Source: Marinobacter sp. ELB17 (GTDB taxonomy: Bacteria > Pseudomonadota > Gammaproteobacteria > Pseudomonadales > Oleiphilaceae). From it: a DNA stretch of 58,087 nucleotides. The position numbers and the translations under genes are program-made. The stretch lies in the NCBI RefSeq assembly GCF_000169375.1, contig NZ_AAXY01000025.1:1-58087 (forward strand), read 5' to 3'. Position 1 is the stretch's first letter, and every line of letters starts with the position of its first letter. The notes under the pieces are model-generated. The model saw only the letters and a program-made list of their open reading frames with translations. It did not search any database and was not told the origin of the DNA. Below are positions 1-8,071 of the stretch, one piece after another.

Positions 1-93
1 CACCGCAGAAGCCAGATCAGACACAACGGCAACAGCCAAAGCAAAGGCAAACACGGGGCAGCGCCGGCCAGCTGCAAGTGAAGTCGAATGCAC
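1..93 (-). CDS. possible 5' end of a truncated ORF at the window edge
   Basis: A leftward frame opens with GTG at 93 and stays open to the window edge. It encodes about 31 residues with an arginine pair followed by an Ala/Val/Leu-rich stretch that resembles a signal peptide. No family can be named because the rest lies outside the window. The region around it is full of fragments, so this may equally be chance. Confidence 0.2.
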   Translation of the reverse strand, partial: MHSTSLAAGRRCPVFAFALAVAVVSDLASAV

Positions 94-123
94 AACTTAA
101 ACCCAGTCAATTAATGTCTTGAC

Positions 124-396
124 TCAGGGGTCCACCACATTCTTCACCTTTAGGTAGTCTCGTTCGGCTTGAGTCAGCCCAATGTCATTTGTAGATTGGG
201 CGGTTGCAGGATTCAGAGTCAATAGAAACCAGCCTGCAATCAGAGTGATGAAGAACCTTTTAACATAATATTTTTGGCTAGACTTTATGTACAAGACTTT
301 TACTCTGAACCATCTTGCACGTATTTGTTTCTTATACATTTTATGTTTTGCCGTTAGCAAGAATATCAAAAAATCTCCATGTGGCTTATGCACCAC
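124..396 (-). pseudogene. fragment resembling the N-terminus of a periplasmic solute-binding/sensor protein
   Basis: The 90-residue leftward frame contains a hydrophobic signal-peptide-like stretch ending in NPATAQ, followed by the short motif LTQAERDYLK. That motif resembles the start of SBP_bac_3-type domains, which typically run LTxxExxYLxxH then VVRVGVDP. The frame stops about seven residues later, at KVKNVVDP, so only a signal peptide and the first residues of the domain remain. The true start is uncertain. The call rests on a short motif and is weak. Confidence 0.3.
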
Positions 397-461
397 GCTT
401 GCATCTATAATTTCAACTTTTTGAAAACCAGATTTTTTTCAGCATCAACAATTGGCTCTCA

Positions 462-690
462 TTAAAAACCAAAATGGTAGACGCCGCTATCTTCTGTATG
501 GAAACGTCCACCTTCCTTGTCAAGATCAGATATAACAATTATTCCGCCATTATTTTGCAGAGAATGGAATTTAACGAACATCGCACCAATACCTTTTACA
601 TGGTGCATTGTCATTGAAGATATAACCCCGTCAAATGTATCAGTGAAATCTGTAGATTCTAAGTCAATTTCCAGGATATCAATGTCCCAA
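462..690 (-). pseudogene. remnant of a class I SAM-dependent methyltransferase
   Basis: Read leftward, this stretch encodes about 75 residues that look like the middle of a UbiE/Methyltransf_11-type enzyme. It has an acidic beta-strand (DIDILEIDLES), a post-motif segment (FDGVISSMTMHHV), and NNGGIIVISDLDKEGG, where the family has its LKPGG-type turn. It ends at a TAA at 464-462. Stop codons interrupt the frame upstream of about 700, and no glycine-rich SAM motif I or downstream domain is present. It is therefore a decayed fragment. It is not listed as an ATG-initiated ORF because it has lost its start. Confidence 0.6.
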
Positions 691-722
691 TCAAGACTGC
701 CTCATTTTCTATCAAACTGATC

Positions 723-920
723 ATGCCCATCAAGCACTCCCTTTCCGATGGCGACGCCCACCAGGACAGCCAGCACCGTATTGGACAAGGATTTGAGTTG
801 GTCGACGTGTCCGGCAGCGCTTACTGCAAGCAACAGTCACTGATCTATCATCAATTCGTTTACTGGCGCCGGAAGCTGGCTCCGACTGAAGACTGTTGTT
901 TTGCGCAGTTAGGAGAATAG
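723..920 (+). pseudogene. fragment resembling IS66-family accessory protein (OrfA/TnpA)
   Basis: This 65-residue frame contains the stretch AYCKQQSLIYHQFVYWRRKL. That matches the pattern of the short IS66 OrfA-type protein, in which a glutamine-rich helix is followed by a tyrosine/tryptophan-WRRKL turn. The N-terminal part does not fit the family, and no OrfB (TnpB) or transposase gene follows. It looks like a scrap of an IS66 element left between two other gene fragments. Confidence 0.35.
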
Positions 921-926
921 ATCTTT

Positions 927-953
927 CCCGGTTTTGTGAAAGGAAAAACCGGG
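927..953 (+). terminator. hairpin, possible terminator
   Basis: CCCGGTTTT at 927-935 pairs with AAAACCGGG at 945-953 across a 9-nt loop. No long T-tract follows directly. It lies between the upstream fragments and the MFS gene and could separate their transcription. Confidence 0.3.
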
Positions 954-1081
954 ACAGGTTTATTTTTAAACACTATTTCTGGTACAACTAAAGCCCAAAT
1001 TACATCTATGAATCTGACCCGACTTCCGGTTTCCACGCTCCTGTTTCCGGGAATCCTCAATGCCTGACTGGCGGAGGTGGC

Positions 1082-2356
1082 ATGAAGTCTCTCTCGAACA
1101 CAGGGTTTGCGCTCTTTGGTGCAGCGCTGATCGCGATCAGCTACGGGCTCGCGCGCTTCGCCTTTGGTCTATTTGTACCCCCTATCCGGGCCGAGCTGGG
1201 TCTTACGCCTGAAGTAATCGGTATCATCGGCGCGCTGCCGCTTGTCAGTTTCCTTCTGGCGACGTTGGTGGCACCGCTCTCCGCCGATCGTCTCGGTGCC
1301 CGCAACACGGCCGTCCTGTCGTGTGGTTTCGGCGTCGTCGGTATGGCGCTTATCAGCCAGGCGTCTGGTGCTCTGTCGCTCGGAGTGGGCGTGTTCGCGT
1401 GCGGCATCTGCACAGGCCTTATGATGCCGGCGCTCACGGCCGCCATGCAGGCTATGGTGAGCCGCGCGGTGCACGGCCGTGTCAGTTCAGTCATGAATGC
1501 GGGCACCAGCATTGGCGTGGCCGTTGCCGTACCGGTGGTTCTTTTCCTGTCTGGCGCCTGGCGCTCCGCGTACCTGTACTTCGCCATTCTGGCGGGGATT
1601 GGCGTCATTGCCGCGTGGTACTTTATCCCTTCCGTGTCTCGGGTCATTCCCGCGAACGCTGCGTCGACAACTCCAATCAGCGCCCTGCAGTGGTGGCGTC
1701 TGTTCAGGCTTTCGCTGTTTGCATTCGTGATGGGCTTCGTTTCCTCTGCGTACTGGATCTTCGCACCCGATTTAATGGTCACCCTCGGCGGCCTACCGCC
1801 CTCTGCAACCGGGTGGCTGTGGCTAGCGGTTGGTATTGCCGGCATCGGAGGTGCCGTGGTGGCCGACCTGGCCGATCGCAACAACCCACCCATTACACAC
1901 TCACTGATGCTGGTGATGTTATCCGCGAGCTTGGCACTGCTTGCTGCCAGCCCTGATCAGCTGGTACTCGCGGCATTCTCTGCGCTGGTCTTCGGTCTGG
2001 CCTATATGAGCCTGACGGGGCTCTATCTGATGACCGGCATTCGCCTGTTGCCGGGCCGATTGTCGATGGGGCCGGTACTGCCGTTCATGGCTGTCTCGCT
2101 CGGGCAGGCAACTGGCTCGCCCGTTGTCGGCATGCTGGTGAGCGAATTTGGCTACGCCAATGCATTTGCCACCTTTTCCGCGATCGGCATCCTGGTAGCA
2201 ATGTTGTCGCCCCTGTACCCGCGCTACATTGACCATGAGCCCGAGGAGGAGCAGATTGAAGACCAAACCGGCCTGCAGGCGGCCTACAATTACCAGCTCC
2301 TGGACGAAGATGGAGAGCCTCTGGCACCCGTCGCGGATGAGGCCGAGAACCCTTAG
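1082..2356 (+). CDS. MFS transporter, YbfB/YjiJ-like
   Basis: A 424-residue polytopic inner-membrane protein of the major facilitator superfamily, with about 12 hydrophobic segments. The N-terminus (ISYGLARFAFGLFVPPI) resembles the YbfB/YjiJ branch, whose substrates are mostly unknown and which probably works by proton-coupled export. The loop between segments 2 and 3 carries the MFS-like basic motif (DRLGARN). The acidic C-terminal tail after about residue 380 (EEEQIEDQTG and beyond) extends past the usual end and is presumably cytoplasmic. The start is ATG with a purine-rich stretch (GGAGGTGG) just upstream. A lipoprotein gene follows about 200 bases later on the same strand but probably has its own leader. 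Confidence 0.85.
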   Translation: MKSLSNTGFALFGAALIAISYGLARFAFGLFVPPIRAELGLTPEVIGIIGALPLVSFLLATLVAPLSADRLGARNTAVLSCGFGVVGMALISQASGALSLGVGVFACGICTGLMMPALTAAMQAMVSRAVHGRVSSVMNAGTSIGVAVAVPVVLFLSGAWRSAYLYFAILAGIGVIAAWYFIPSVSRVIPANAASTTPISALQWWRLFRLSLFAFVMGFVSSAYWIFAPDLMVTLGGLPPSATGWLWLAVGIAGIGGAVVADLADRNNPPITHSLMLVMLSASLALLAASPDQLVLAAFSALVFGLAYMSLTGLYLMTGIRLLPGRLSMGPVLPFMAVSLGQATGSPVVGMLVSEFGYANAFATFSAIGILVAMLSPLYPRYIDHEPEEEQIEDQTGLQAAYNYQLLDEDGEPLAPVADEAENP

Positions 2357-2559
2357 CAGACCACAGCATTTTGCTAGAGTCATCAGGATTCGAATAACAC
2401 TGGTTTTATGACTATTCCTGCAGTTTTTATCACTAATAATCCGCTGACAATACCGTAGATTGCTTTTAAAGGTGGGTGACGACTCAGTTTATTGGCATTT
2501 TTTGATCGGTCGTCTGACGCAACTCGTACATGCAGGCTCAATCGGTTAAGGAGTAAGTT

Positions 2560-3690
2560 ATGAAGATTTGTGTTTCACCGCAGGCACTGGGCGCGCTGCT
2601 GATAACGATGCTTCTAGTCGGTTGCAGTGCCGTTGGCAACGGGAATCACAGCGCGGCCGCCGCACCAAACGCCCCGACACTCGAGCCGGTGCGCGGAGAA
2701 ATGCGAACCGTCGCAATGCTGCAGATTCGCCCCGGCAACGTTGCCGTCAGTGCGGAAGGCCGTGTTTTTTCCACCATCCATCCGATGGACGGCGATCACG
2801 ACGTCCAGCTTATTGAGGTGACCGGCCCCCACAGCTACCGTGCCTGGCCGTCCACCGGGGTTCAAACGCACAATGGTAACTACCAGGATGCCACGATCGA
2901 CTCGCCGCTAGGCATCGCACTGGATGGCCAAGGTGGGCTCTGGATTACCGACACGGGCAAGCATCTGGGCAAAACCCGAATCTGGGGGTTTAATATCGCC
3001 TCCGGTGACTTGATCCGGAAAGTAACCCTGCCAGCAGATGTGGCGCCGAAAGGCAGTTTTATTCAGGATCTGGTGGTTGACCGGGACCGGGGCTTTGCCT
3101 ATCTGGCGGATATCGCCAATCCCGGCCTACTGACGGTAAACCTGGCAAGTGGCGAAACCTGGCGCTTTCAGGGTCATGCATCGCTTCAACCGCAGGCCGA
3201 TGCGCGCATGGTGATCAATGGCGAGGCCATACAGTTTGGCGGCGCATCAGCGAACGTCGGGGCCAATCCCATCACCCTGTCGGATGACCGCAGCACCGTC
3301 TACTTTGGCGCCATGAATGGTCTGGACTGGTTCAGCGTGCCAGCCAGACTGTTGCGCGAGCATGCCAGTGCCCAGCGAGTTGCGGATGCGATTGTCCGGG
3401 TTGGGCCCAAACCGGTGTCTGACGGTGCCGATACCGACGCTGCAGGCCGACACTTTTTCACCAACCTGAATCACAACGGCATTGATGTGCTGCCACCCGG
3501 AGGTAATTTGGAACCCCTGGTACGAGACGAGCGTCTCAGCTGGCCTGACAGTGTCCGCATGGGCCCGCAGGGCTGGCTCTACGTTGCGGTCAACCAGCTG
3601 CACAAAGCGCCACCGTTCACAGGTGGTAAAGATCAAGGCAAGCCGCCCTACTCTATCTACAAGGTCTGGATTGGAGAGATTGAGAAGTAA
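2560..3690 (+). CDS. lipoprotein of the yellow/major royal jelly protein family
   Basis: A 376-residue protein with a lipoprotein signal peptide ending in LVGC (lipobox, Cys about residue 22), so it should be anchored to a membrane and face the periplasm. The body is a beta-propeller-type sequence of the MRJP/yellow family (DIALDGQGGLWITDTG-like blade around residue 120, later RLSWPDSVRMGPQGWLYV). Bacterial members are often labelled L-dopachrome tautomerase-related or SMP-30/gluconolactonase-like, but activity is rarely known. The start is supported by an AAGGAG box upstream. It converges with the CoA-transferase gene 24 bases away. Confidence 0.8.
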   Translation: MKICVSPQALGALLITMLLVGCSAVGNGNHSAAAAPNAPTLEPVRGEMRTVAMLQIRPGNVAVSAEGRVFSTIHPMDGDHDVQLIEVTGPHSYRAWPSTGVQTHNGNYQDATIDSPLGIALDGQGGLWITDTGKHLGKTRIWGFNIASGDLIRKVTLPADVAPKGSFIQDLVVDRDRGFAYLADIANPGLLTVNLASGETWRFQGHASLQPQADARMVINGEAIQFGGASANVGANPITLSDDRSTVYFGAMNGLDWFSVPARLLREHASAQRVADAIVRVGPKPVSDGADTDAAGRHFFTNLNHNGIDVLPPGGNLEPLVRDERLSWPDSVRMGPQGWLYVAVNQLHKAPPFTGGKDQGKPPYSIYKVWIGEIEK

Positions 3691-3714
3691 TACTGAAATC
3701 CATCGTGGCAGCTC

Positions 3715-4908
3715 TTACTCTGGCAGGCCTGCCACGCCTGTATCGACCATCGTTTGTATGTCACCCCCGGAATAGCCACAGCCTGCCAGCAAAGCCACGG
3801 TGTCCTGACCGAGGGCCGGGGCGCCTTGCAAAGGTTGCGTTGGCGCGGCTGAAAATCGGGCCGGGGCGCGGGTCTGGCGAATATAGCCAGCCTGCGGGTG
3901 GTTGTACTCCACCAGTAAGTCATTGGCCTGAACCTGTGGATGGTTCAACACCTCCGTGCGGGTCAGTACCGGCGCGCAGGGCACCGACTCTTCTTCTAGT
4001 CTCGCCAGCCAATGCTCTGCCGAGTCTGACATGATAACGGACTGGATCAGATCAAGCCGAGCGTCGATGTTTTTCTGCCGTAGCTCTGCCGTCAAGAACC
4101 TCGGGTCCTCGGCCCATTCCGGCCGATTCACAGCACGGATCAGCGCCTGCCACTCGCGGTCATTCTGCACCGCGATGGTGACATAACCGGTGGTCGTCTC
4201 GTAGATCAGATCCTGAAAGCTGGCGGCGGCCTGCTGTGGCAATTCGCGTTGCACAAACGTTTGGCTGCCCATGTCAGAACTCCACAGAAACGCGATGATG
4301 GCGTCCAGCATGGACAGCCGGACATGTTGACCCTCACCGGTGCGCTCGCGGGCAAACAGGGCCGCGGTGATGGCCTGGGCAGCCGTTACGCCGGTGAGTT
4401 TGTCAGGCAGGATGGTTCTGACCAGTTGCGGACGCCGTTCGTCAGTGCCCGCCTGCACCGTGGCCAGACCAGACAGGGCCTGAATCAGCGGATCGTAAAC
4501 CGGCCGCTGGGCGAAGGGACCGGTGTCACCAAACCCACTGATGGACACCATAATCAGGTTCGGAGCAACCTTGCGCAATTCGTCCTCGCCCAGGCCCATC
4601 CTGTCGATCACACCGGGGCGGAAATTCTGCACAAACACATCGGCGGTGGCCACCAGCTTTAACAGCGCTTCGCGACCCGCCGGCTCTTTCAGGTTGAGCG
4701 CCACCGACTTCTTGTTGCGGTTGTTATTGAGAAAAGACGCTGACACATTGCCCTGCCGATTGGCGGCAGACCGAGTGAAATCGCCGCCGGACGGATTCTC
4801 GACCTTGATCACCTCGGCGCCCTGGTCTGCCAGCATCATGGTAGCCAGAGGGCCAGACACCATGGCGGTCAGGTCAATAATTCGGATGCCGTTGAGTGGG
4901 CCAATCAT
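3715..4908 (-). CDS. family III CoA-transferase (CaiB/BaiF)
   Basis: A 397-residue class III CoA-transferase, which moves CoA between carboxylic acids in the cytoplasm. The N-terminal nucleotide-like fold (GIRIIDLTAMVSGP, then ADQGAEVIKVENP) and the block VYDPLIQALSG around residue 137-147 are typical. The Asp at about 139 is the expected catalytic residue. Length is normal for the family. The substrate cannot be read from sequence, and no acyl-CoA dehydrogenase or hydratase partner sits beside it. It is the last chromosomal-looking gene before the cassette array to its right. Confidence 0.9.
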   Translation of the reverse strand: MIGPLNGIRIIDLTAMVSGPLATMMLADQGAEVIKVENPSGGDFTRSAANRQGNVSASFLNNNRNKKSVALNLKEPAGREALLKLVATADVFVQNFRPGVIDRMGLGEDELRKVAPNLIMVSISGFGDTGPFAQRPVYDPLIQALSGLATVQAGTDERRPQLVRTILPDKLTGVTAAQAITAALFARERTGEGQHVRLSMLDAIIAFLWSSDMGSQTFVQRELPQQAAASFQDLIYETTTGYVTIAVQNDREWQALIRAVNRPEWAEDPRFLTAELRQKNIDARLDLIQSVIMSDSAEHWLARLEEESVPCAPVLTRTEVLNHPQVQANDLLVEYNHPQAGYIRQTRAPARFSAAPTQPLQGAPALGQDTVALLAGCGYSGGDIQTMVDTGVAGLPE

Positions 4909-5100
4909 GTGAGTGCTCCTGTCGTCAGCTCAATTTATACCCGGTTCGCCATAGCCCGCGTACCTTTGGAAGATGGTTTTATATTTGCCACCGCAATGGT
5001 ACCAAATACATCGTGTGTCCGGATGACAGAGACGTAAAGTGGTGTAGTTGTAGCGTAGCGAAAACCGCGCCGATTTTAATCGTCCAAGTGAATTTGCTTT

Positions 5101-5107
5101 GTTAAAT
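5101..5107 (-). other. single attC core sequence after carbonic anhydrase
   Basis: The heptamer GTTAAAT (plus strand) is a match to GTTRRRY and reads as an RYYYAAC core (ATTTAAC) in the direction of the upstream gene. It sits right behind the carbonic anhydrase stop codon, where a cassette's attC would start. I could not find a convincing partner core in 4909-5100, so this is either a decayed attC or chance. The rest of 4909-5100 shows no gene. Confidence 0.3.
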
Positions 5108-5108
5108 T

Positions 5109-5696
5109 TTAACTCGCCTTTCCCGCTTCTGTTGCTTCAGGAACCTCAACAAGACTTCCAGTTTTACAATCGTAAATATAACCATAAATAGGGATATCGC
5201 GAGGAACCATTGAATTACTTCTAATTCGCTCTACATCAGATAACACGCTTTTAGCTTGATCCGTAATAGTAAGCCACTCGATAAAATTACCGTCTGTCGT
5301 GCCACCACCAGCATTACTATCATGCCAGCCTGATGCGTCAACACTGGCTGTTTTTAGACTTCCAGACAACAAATCACCCATAATCTCATTATTGAATGTT
5401 TCCATTCCGCAATCTGTATGATGGATAACAAACCATTCTTTTGTACCAAGTAATTTGTAAGAAATTACTAATGAACGGATGGCATCATCACTTGCTCTGC
5501 CGCCTGCATTACGAATCACATGGGCATCGCCTTCGGCAAGACCTGCATATTTAGCGGGATCTAAGCGTGCATCCATACATGTCAGGATGGCAAACTGCCT
5601 GCCAGGAGGCATTGGCAAATTGCCTTTATCTCCAAAGCCAGCTACATAATTAGCATTTGCTGATGCTACTTCTTCTACTATTTTACTCATCTTCAT
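5109..5696 (-). CDS. beta-class carbonic anhydrase
   Basis: A 195-residue beta-carbonic anhydrase, interconverting CO2 and bicarbonate in the cytoplasm. The zinc ligands and dyad are visible: Cys40 and the Asp42/Arg44 pair in CMDARLD, and His93/Cys96 in HHTDC. The glycine-rich RNAGGRASDDA block is also typical. It starts about 55 bases downstream of an attC-like site (5752-5810) and ends against another attC half-site. That is the layout of an integron gene cassette with its own short leader. Its AT-richer codon use differs from the neighbouring CoA-transferase, which fits lateral acquisition. Confidence 0.9.
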   Translation of the reverse strand: MKMSKIVEEVASANANYVAGFGDKGNLPMPPGRQFAILTCMDARLDPAKYAGLAEGDAHVIRNAGGRASDDAIRSLVISYKLLGTKEWFVIHHTDCGMETFNNEIMGDLLSGSLKTASVDASGWHDSNAGGGTTDGNFIEWLTITDQAKSVLSDVERIRSNSMVPRDIPIYGYIYDCKTGSLVEVPEATEAGKAS

Positions 5697-5751
5697 TCCC
5701 CTTTGTGGTTCAGCTTATTTTATTGTGGTTTCCACTGCGGCGATTATGGAA

Positions 5752-5810
5752 ACCTAACTCCTAAACATTTAATAGTCGTGCGCAGCATGACCATTAAATG
5801 TCTGTTGGAC
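5752..5810 (-). other. attC-like recombination site
   Basis: On the plus strand the 59-bp site runs from ACCTAAC (5752-5758, RYYYAAC) to GTTGGAC (5804-5810, GTTRRRY). Between them ACATTTAAT and ATTAAATGT form a stem around GTGCGCAGCAT. Both core heptamers fit the integron attC consensus. It separates the carbonic anhydrase gene from the shortened IS91-like unit. A near copy is found at 13409-13467. Confidence 0.65.
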
Positions 5811-6343
5811 CAAGCATCCAGTGCCGCAGCTATCGAAAGGTGCATAAGAATAAAGTAATTTGAAGGCAAGGCCTGATCGGAAAATCTGGCGCCAGACGCG
5901 AATCAATGCCGGCGAATTTTGGTCTCATTAGATCCTTCACGAGGCGGCTCCTTGTTGTGATTCCCCTCAGATTACCTCTCAGATACCCGTTTTTCCAGTC
6001 TTGGGTCGCATAGACGCCCAGCTCACAAGGAACTGTCGGTTTCCACCCAACGGATCAAGGCGGGGAAGCTAGCCCTGTTCCAACTGGTGGGTGGCCATCC
6101 ATCTTCAACTGACCGGGCGAGGGTCGGTAATAACGGGCCAGCGCGGTGACCACATAGAGATAAATTTGCTGGGTTCGGGGGGAGAAGCCATGTTGGCACA
6201 TGGCCTGGATCATGGTTTGACGTAAGGGTGTCATGAAGGTACCTCCTCTTTTGAAAGCCCACTCGGGCTACTCAAAAGTATCCGTCAATCTACCGGATCT
6301 TGCGGAAAATTCCCGGGCCCACTCGCGACCGCGAAGCGGTTTG
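5759..6343 (-). mobile_element. internally deleted IS91-like unit
   Basis: This stretch matches both ends of the full element at 13.4-15.8 kb. 5759 to about 6085 aligns with the attC hairpin, the non-coding region beyond tnpA and the last bases of tnpA. About 6096-6343 aligns with the first part of the tyrosine recombinase gene and its upstream end. The middle, nearly all of tnpA and the recombinase, is missing. The palindrome ACCGCGAAGCGGT (6328-6340) lies three bases from a GTTC, as in the full copy. Identity is clearly below 100%, so this is an old copy, not a recent duplication. It has no coding capacity and could move only with proteins supplied in trans. Confidence 0.75.
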
Positions 6344-6400
6344 GTTCAACGCTGCGCTAAAGGGCGTATTCTGGCGTCGCTTTTCAGCGGATTGTTAAGT
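6344..6400 (-). other. attC-like recombination site
   Basis: Plus-strand cores GTTCAAC (6344-6350) and GTTAAGT (6394-6400) both match the attC consensus exactly. The 57-bp site between them can pair imperfectly, with CGCTG near the left side against CAGCG near the right. It follows the VOC gene, as expected for that gene's own attC. Its GTTC is also the point where the shortened IS91-like unit ends. Confidence 0.65.
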
Positions 6401-6415
6401 GGCATGATTTTTAGA

Positions 6416-6835
6416 TCAATCACGCTCTTCGCAAAGCTGTATCTGTGCTCCAAAGGTTTTATCCATTTTTAAGTCTCTCACCCACCAATTAAGCAGACCC
6501 TTTCTGTCTAAACTACTCGTGGGTAAAATGCCTTCTTTTGTTAGTTCATCAATGGTGCCGTGGATATCGGAAACTTCGAGAGACATCAAAAAGAATCCTT
6601 CGCCATTTTCTTTCAAAAACCGCCCTGGTATAGAGTTAACCTCTGTTGGTTGAACCAATACGATCCATTGTTCGCCTACCTCCGTTCTGGCTGTTATAAC
6701 ACCTCGGCCTGGTAACTCATCCCTTATAAAGTCATTCCCGCCTAATATCGCTTTATATCGTAAAATAGCTGAATTTAGGTCTTTAACTATAAAGTTTATG
6801 TGATGAATCTTCCTAACGGTCATATTGAGTCCCAT
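6416..6835 (-). CDS. VOC (glyoxalase-fold) family protein
   Basis: A protein of up to 139 residues with the vicinal-oxygen-chelate fold. It has a starting metal-ligand motif (IHHINFIVKDLNSAILRYKAILG) and a second half with EGFFLMSLEVSDIHGTIDELTKEGI, resembling methylmalonyl-CoA epimerase or glyoxalase-like proteins. The substrate is unknown. Two starts are possible, 6835 and the Met at 6823 (MTVRKIHH), the latter matching the usual length better. It lies alone between attC-like sites and is best read as a cassette gene. Confidence 0.8.
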   Translation of the reverse strand: MGLNMTVRKIHHINFIVKDLNSAILRYKAILGGNDFIRDELPGRGVITARTEVGEQWIVLVQPTEVNSIPGRFLKENGEGFFLMSLEVSDIHGTIDELTKEGILPTSSLDRKGLLNWWVRDLKMDKTFGAQIQLCEERD

Positions 6836-6850
6836 GTTGTACGTTCTACC

Positions 6851-6909
6851 ATTGAACGCGAAGCTAATGTGCGCGGTTTACGGCGTTACGGTTGAGCGAG
6901 TTGTTAGCA
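6851..6909 (-). other. weak attC-like site
   Basis: ATTGAAC (6851-6857) and GTTAGCA (6903-6909) stand 59 bp apart upstream of the VOC gene, the right place for the attC of the preceding cassette. GTTAGCA is shared with the better sites at 12850 and, reverse-complemented, at 13409. The inner arms pair poorly, so this may be a decayed site. Confidence 0.35.
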
Positions 6910-6997
6910 GCTTCGGCCTGAAGACGTTCAACCAGCCCGACCTTGATAATTGACTGCCGCGTGACCTTCCTCAAGCTTTTTTCGAAATTTCTAGCTT

Positions 6998-7250
6998 TCA
7001 TAGAGTTCTACCTTGCTCCGCCAGGGCCTGATCCTCCGCAACGCCGCGGGTTTTATTCGCCTTAGGTAGCGTGGCATAAAGAGATGCAATAACGATCAGT
7101 GACCCACCGAACCACCCCAGCGGTCCAATGTCTTCCCCTAGCCACCACACAGCAAAGATAGCGCCAAATGCTGGTTCCGACCCCATCAACAATGAAACTT
7201 TGGAGCGACCCTTGCCTGCTCTGTACTCCCTGATGAAGAATGGGAACAAG
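6998..7250 (-). pseudogene. C-terminal remnant of an EamA/DMT transporter
   Basis: The leftward frame ending at 6998 encodes SLLMGSEPAFGAIFAVWWLG and then a final transmembrane helix (GWFGGSLIVIASLYATL), the typical last two segments of an EamA-family (RhaT-like) metabolite exporter. The other membrane segments are absent. The ORF start at 7351 lies inside the divergent LysR remnant and is not a real N-terminus. This is a 5'-truncated gene whose missing part was lost together with the start of the LysR gene. Confidence 0.6.
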
Positions 7251-7270
7251 CAGAGGAAAGCTTTCCCTGA

Positions 7271-8059
7271 TTTAGCCTTCACGTCAAACTGCTGGAGCGG
7301 ACCACTCGAAACCTTCGTCTTAACGCTGCAGGTGAGCGAGTTTTCGCGCAATGCCGGATAACTCTAGACTCTGCACGCGATGTGCTGGACGTAGCGGATC
7401 GGATTTGTGGGGAGCCTCAAGGGCGGTTGAAAATCGGCGTACCCAAGGCTTATGGTTCCCAAGTATTGAAAACCATCATTCCGTCTTTCCTGAACACGTA
7501 TTCCAGTGTCGAGATTCAGCTTCTGGTTACCGACAGAACAATGGATCCATTTTACGATGACGTAGATATTCTGGTGACAATCACCGATAAACCGATCGAG
7601 AGCTTAGTTGCCGTTTGTCTGGGCGAGGTACGTTCGGTGCTTTGCGCATCTGAACGTTACATTGCAAAAAGAGGACATCCTGTTCATCCGAGTGAACTGG
7701 CTGACCACGACGGCCTTTCACTGGGCGAGTCAGCCCTCGACAACGTCTGGTCTTTTGCCAAAGGGCGCGAGACAGCGAGCGTTACGACCTCTGGTCGCTA
7801 TATTGCCAACCACACCGAAATTCGTAAAGACGCGGTTCTAAACGGATTCGGAGTGGGCCTGTTTCCCGACTTTTCGGTAACGGATGAAATTGAAACGGGG
7901 GTTATGATTCAAATACTGGCGGATTGGTCGATTGTTGGGAAATACCAAGGACAGGTAAATCTGCAGTACCCACAATCACGATATATCTCACCGTTGGTCA
8001 GAGCGTTTGTCAATTTCGCCAAGGGAAATTTAGGGGTCGGGGCAGTTCAGGTTTCGTAA
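7271..8059 (+). pseudogene. LysR-family regulator, N-terminally truncated
   Basis: From about 7271 the frame encodes the end of a LysR DNA-binding domain (LLERTTRNLRLNAAGERVF), a linker helix and then a full substrate-binding domain (GRLKIGVPKAYG and on to the end). A stop codon lies at 7268-7270, and the helix-turn-helix itself is missing. The visible ATG at 7382 is therefore only an internal Met. Reading from there gives a 225-residue effector domain without DNA binding. It faces the EamA remnant, the usual divergent arrangement of a LysR regulator and its exporter. Confidence 0.7.
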
Positions 8060-8071
8060 CAACGAAACAGG

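Noticed and set aside
1141..1893. Long opposite-strand frame inside the MFS gene
   Set aside because: Shadow of a GC-rich gene; composition is unlike a real protein, and the MFS frame explains the DNA.
5101..5107. A full attC behind carbonic anhydrase
   Set aside because: Only one core heptamer is clear and no second core with pairing arms was found, so it is listed only as a half site.
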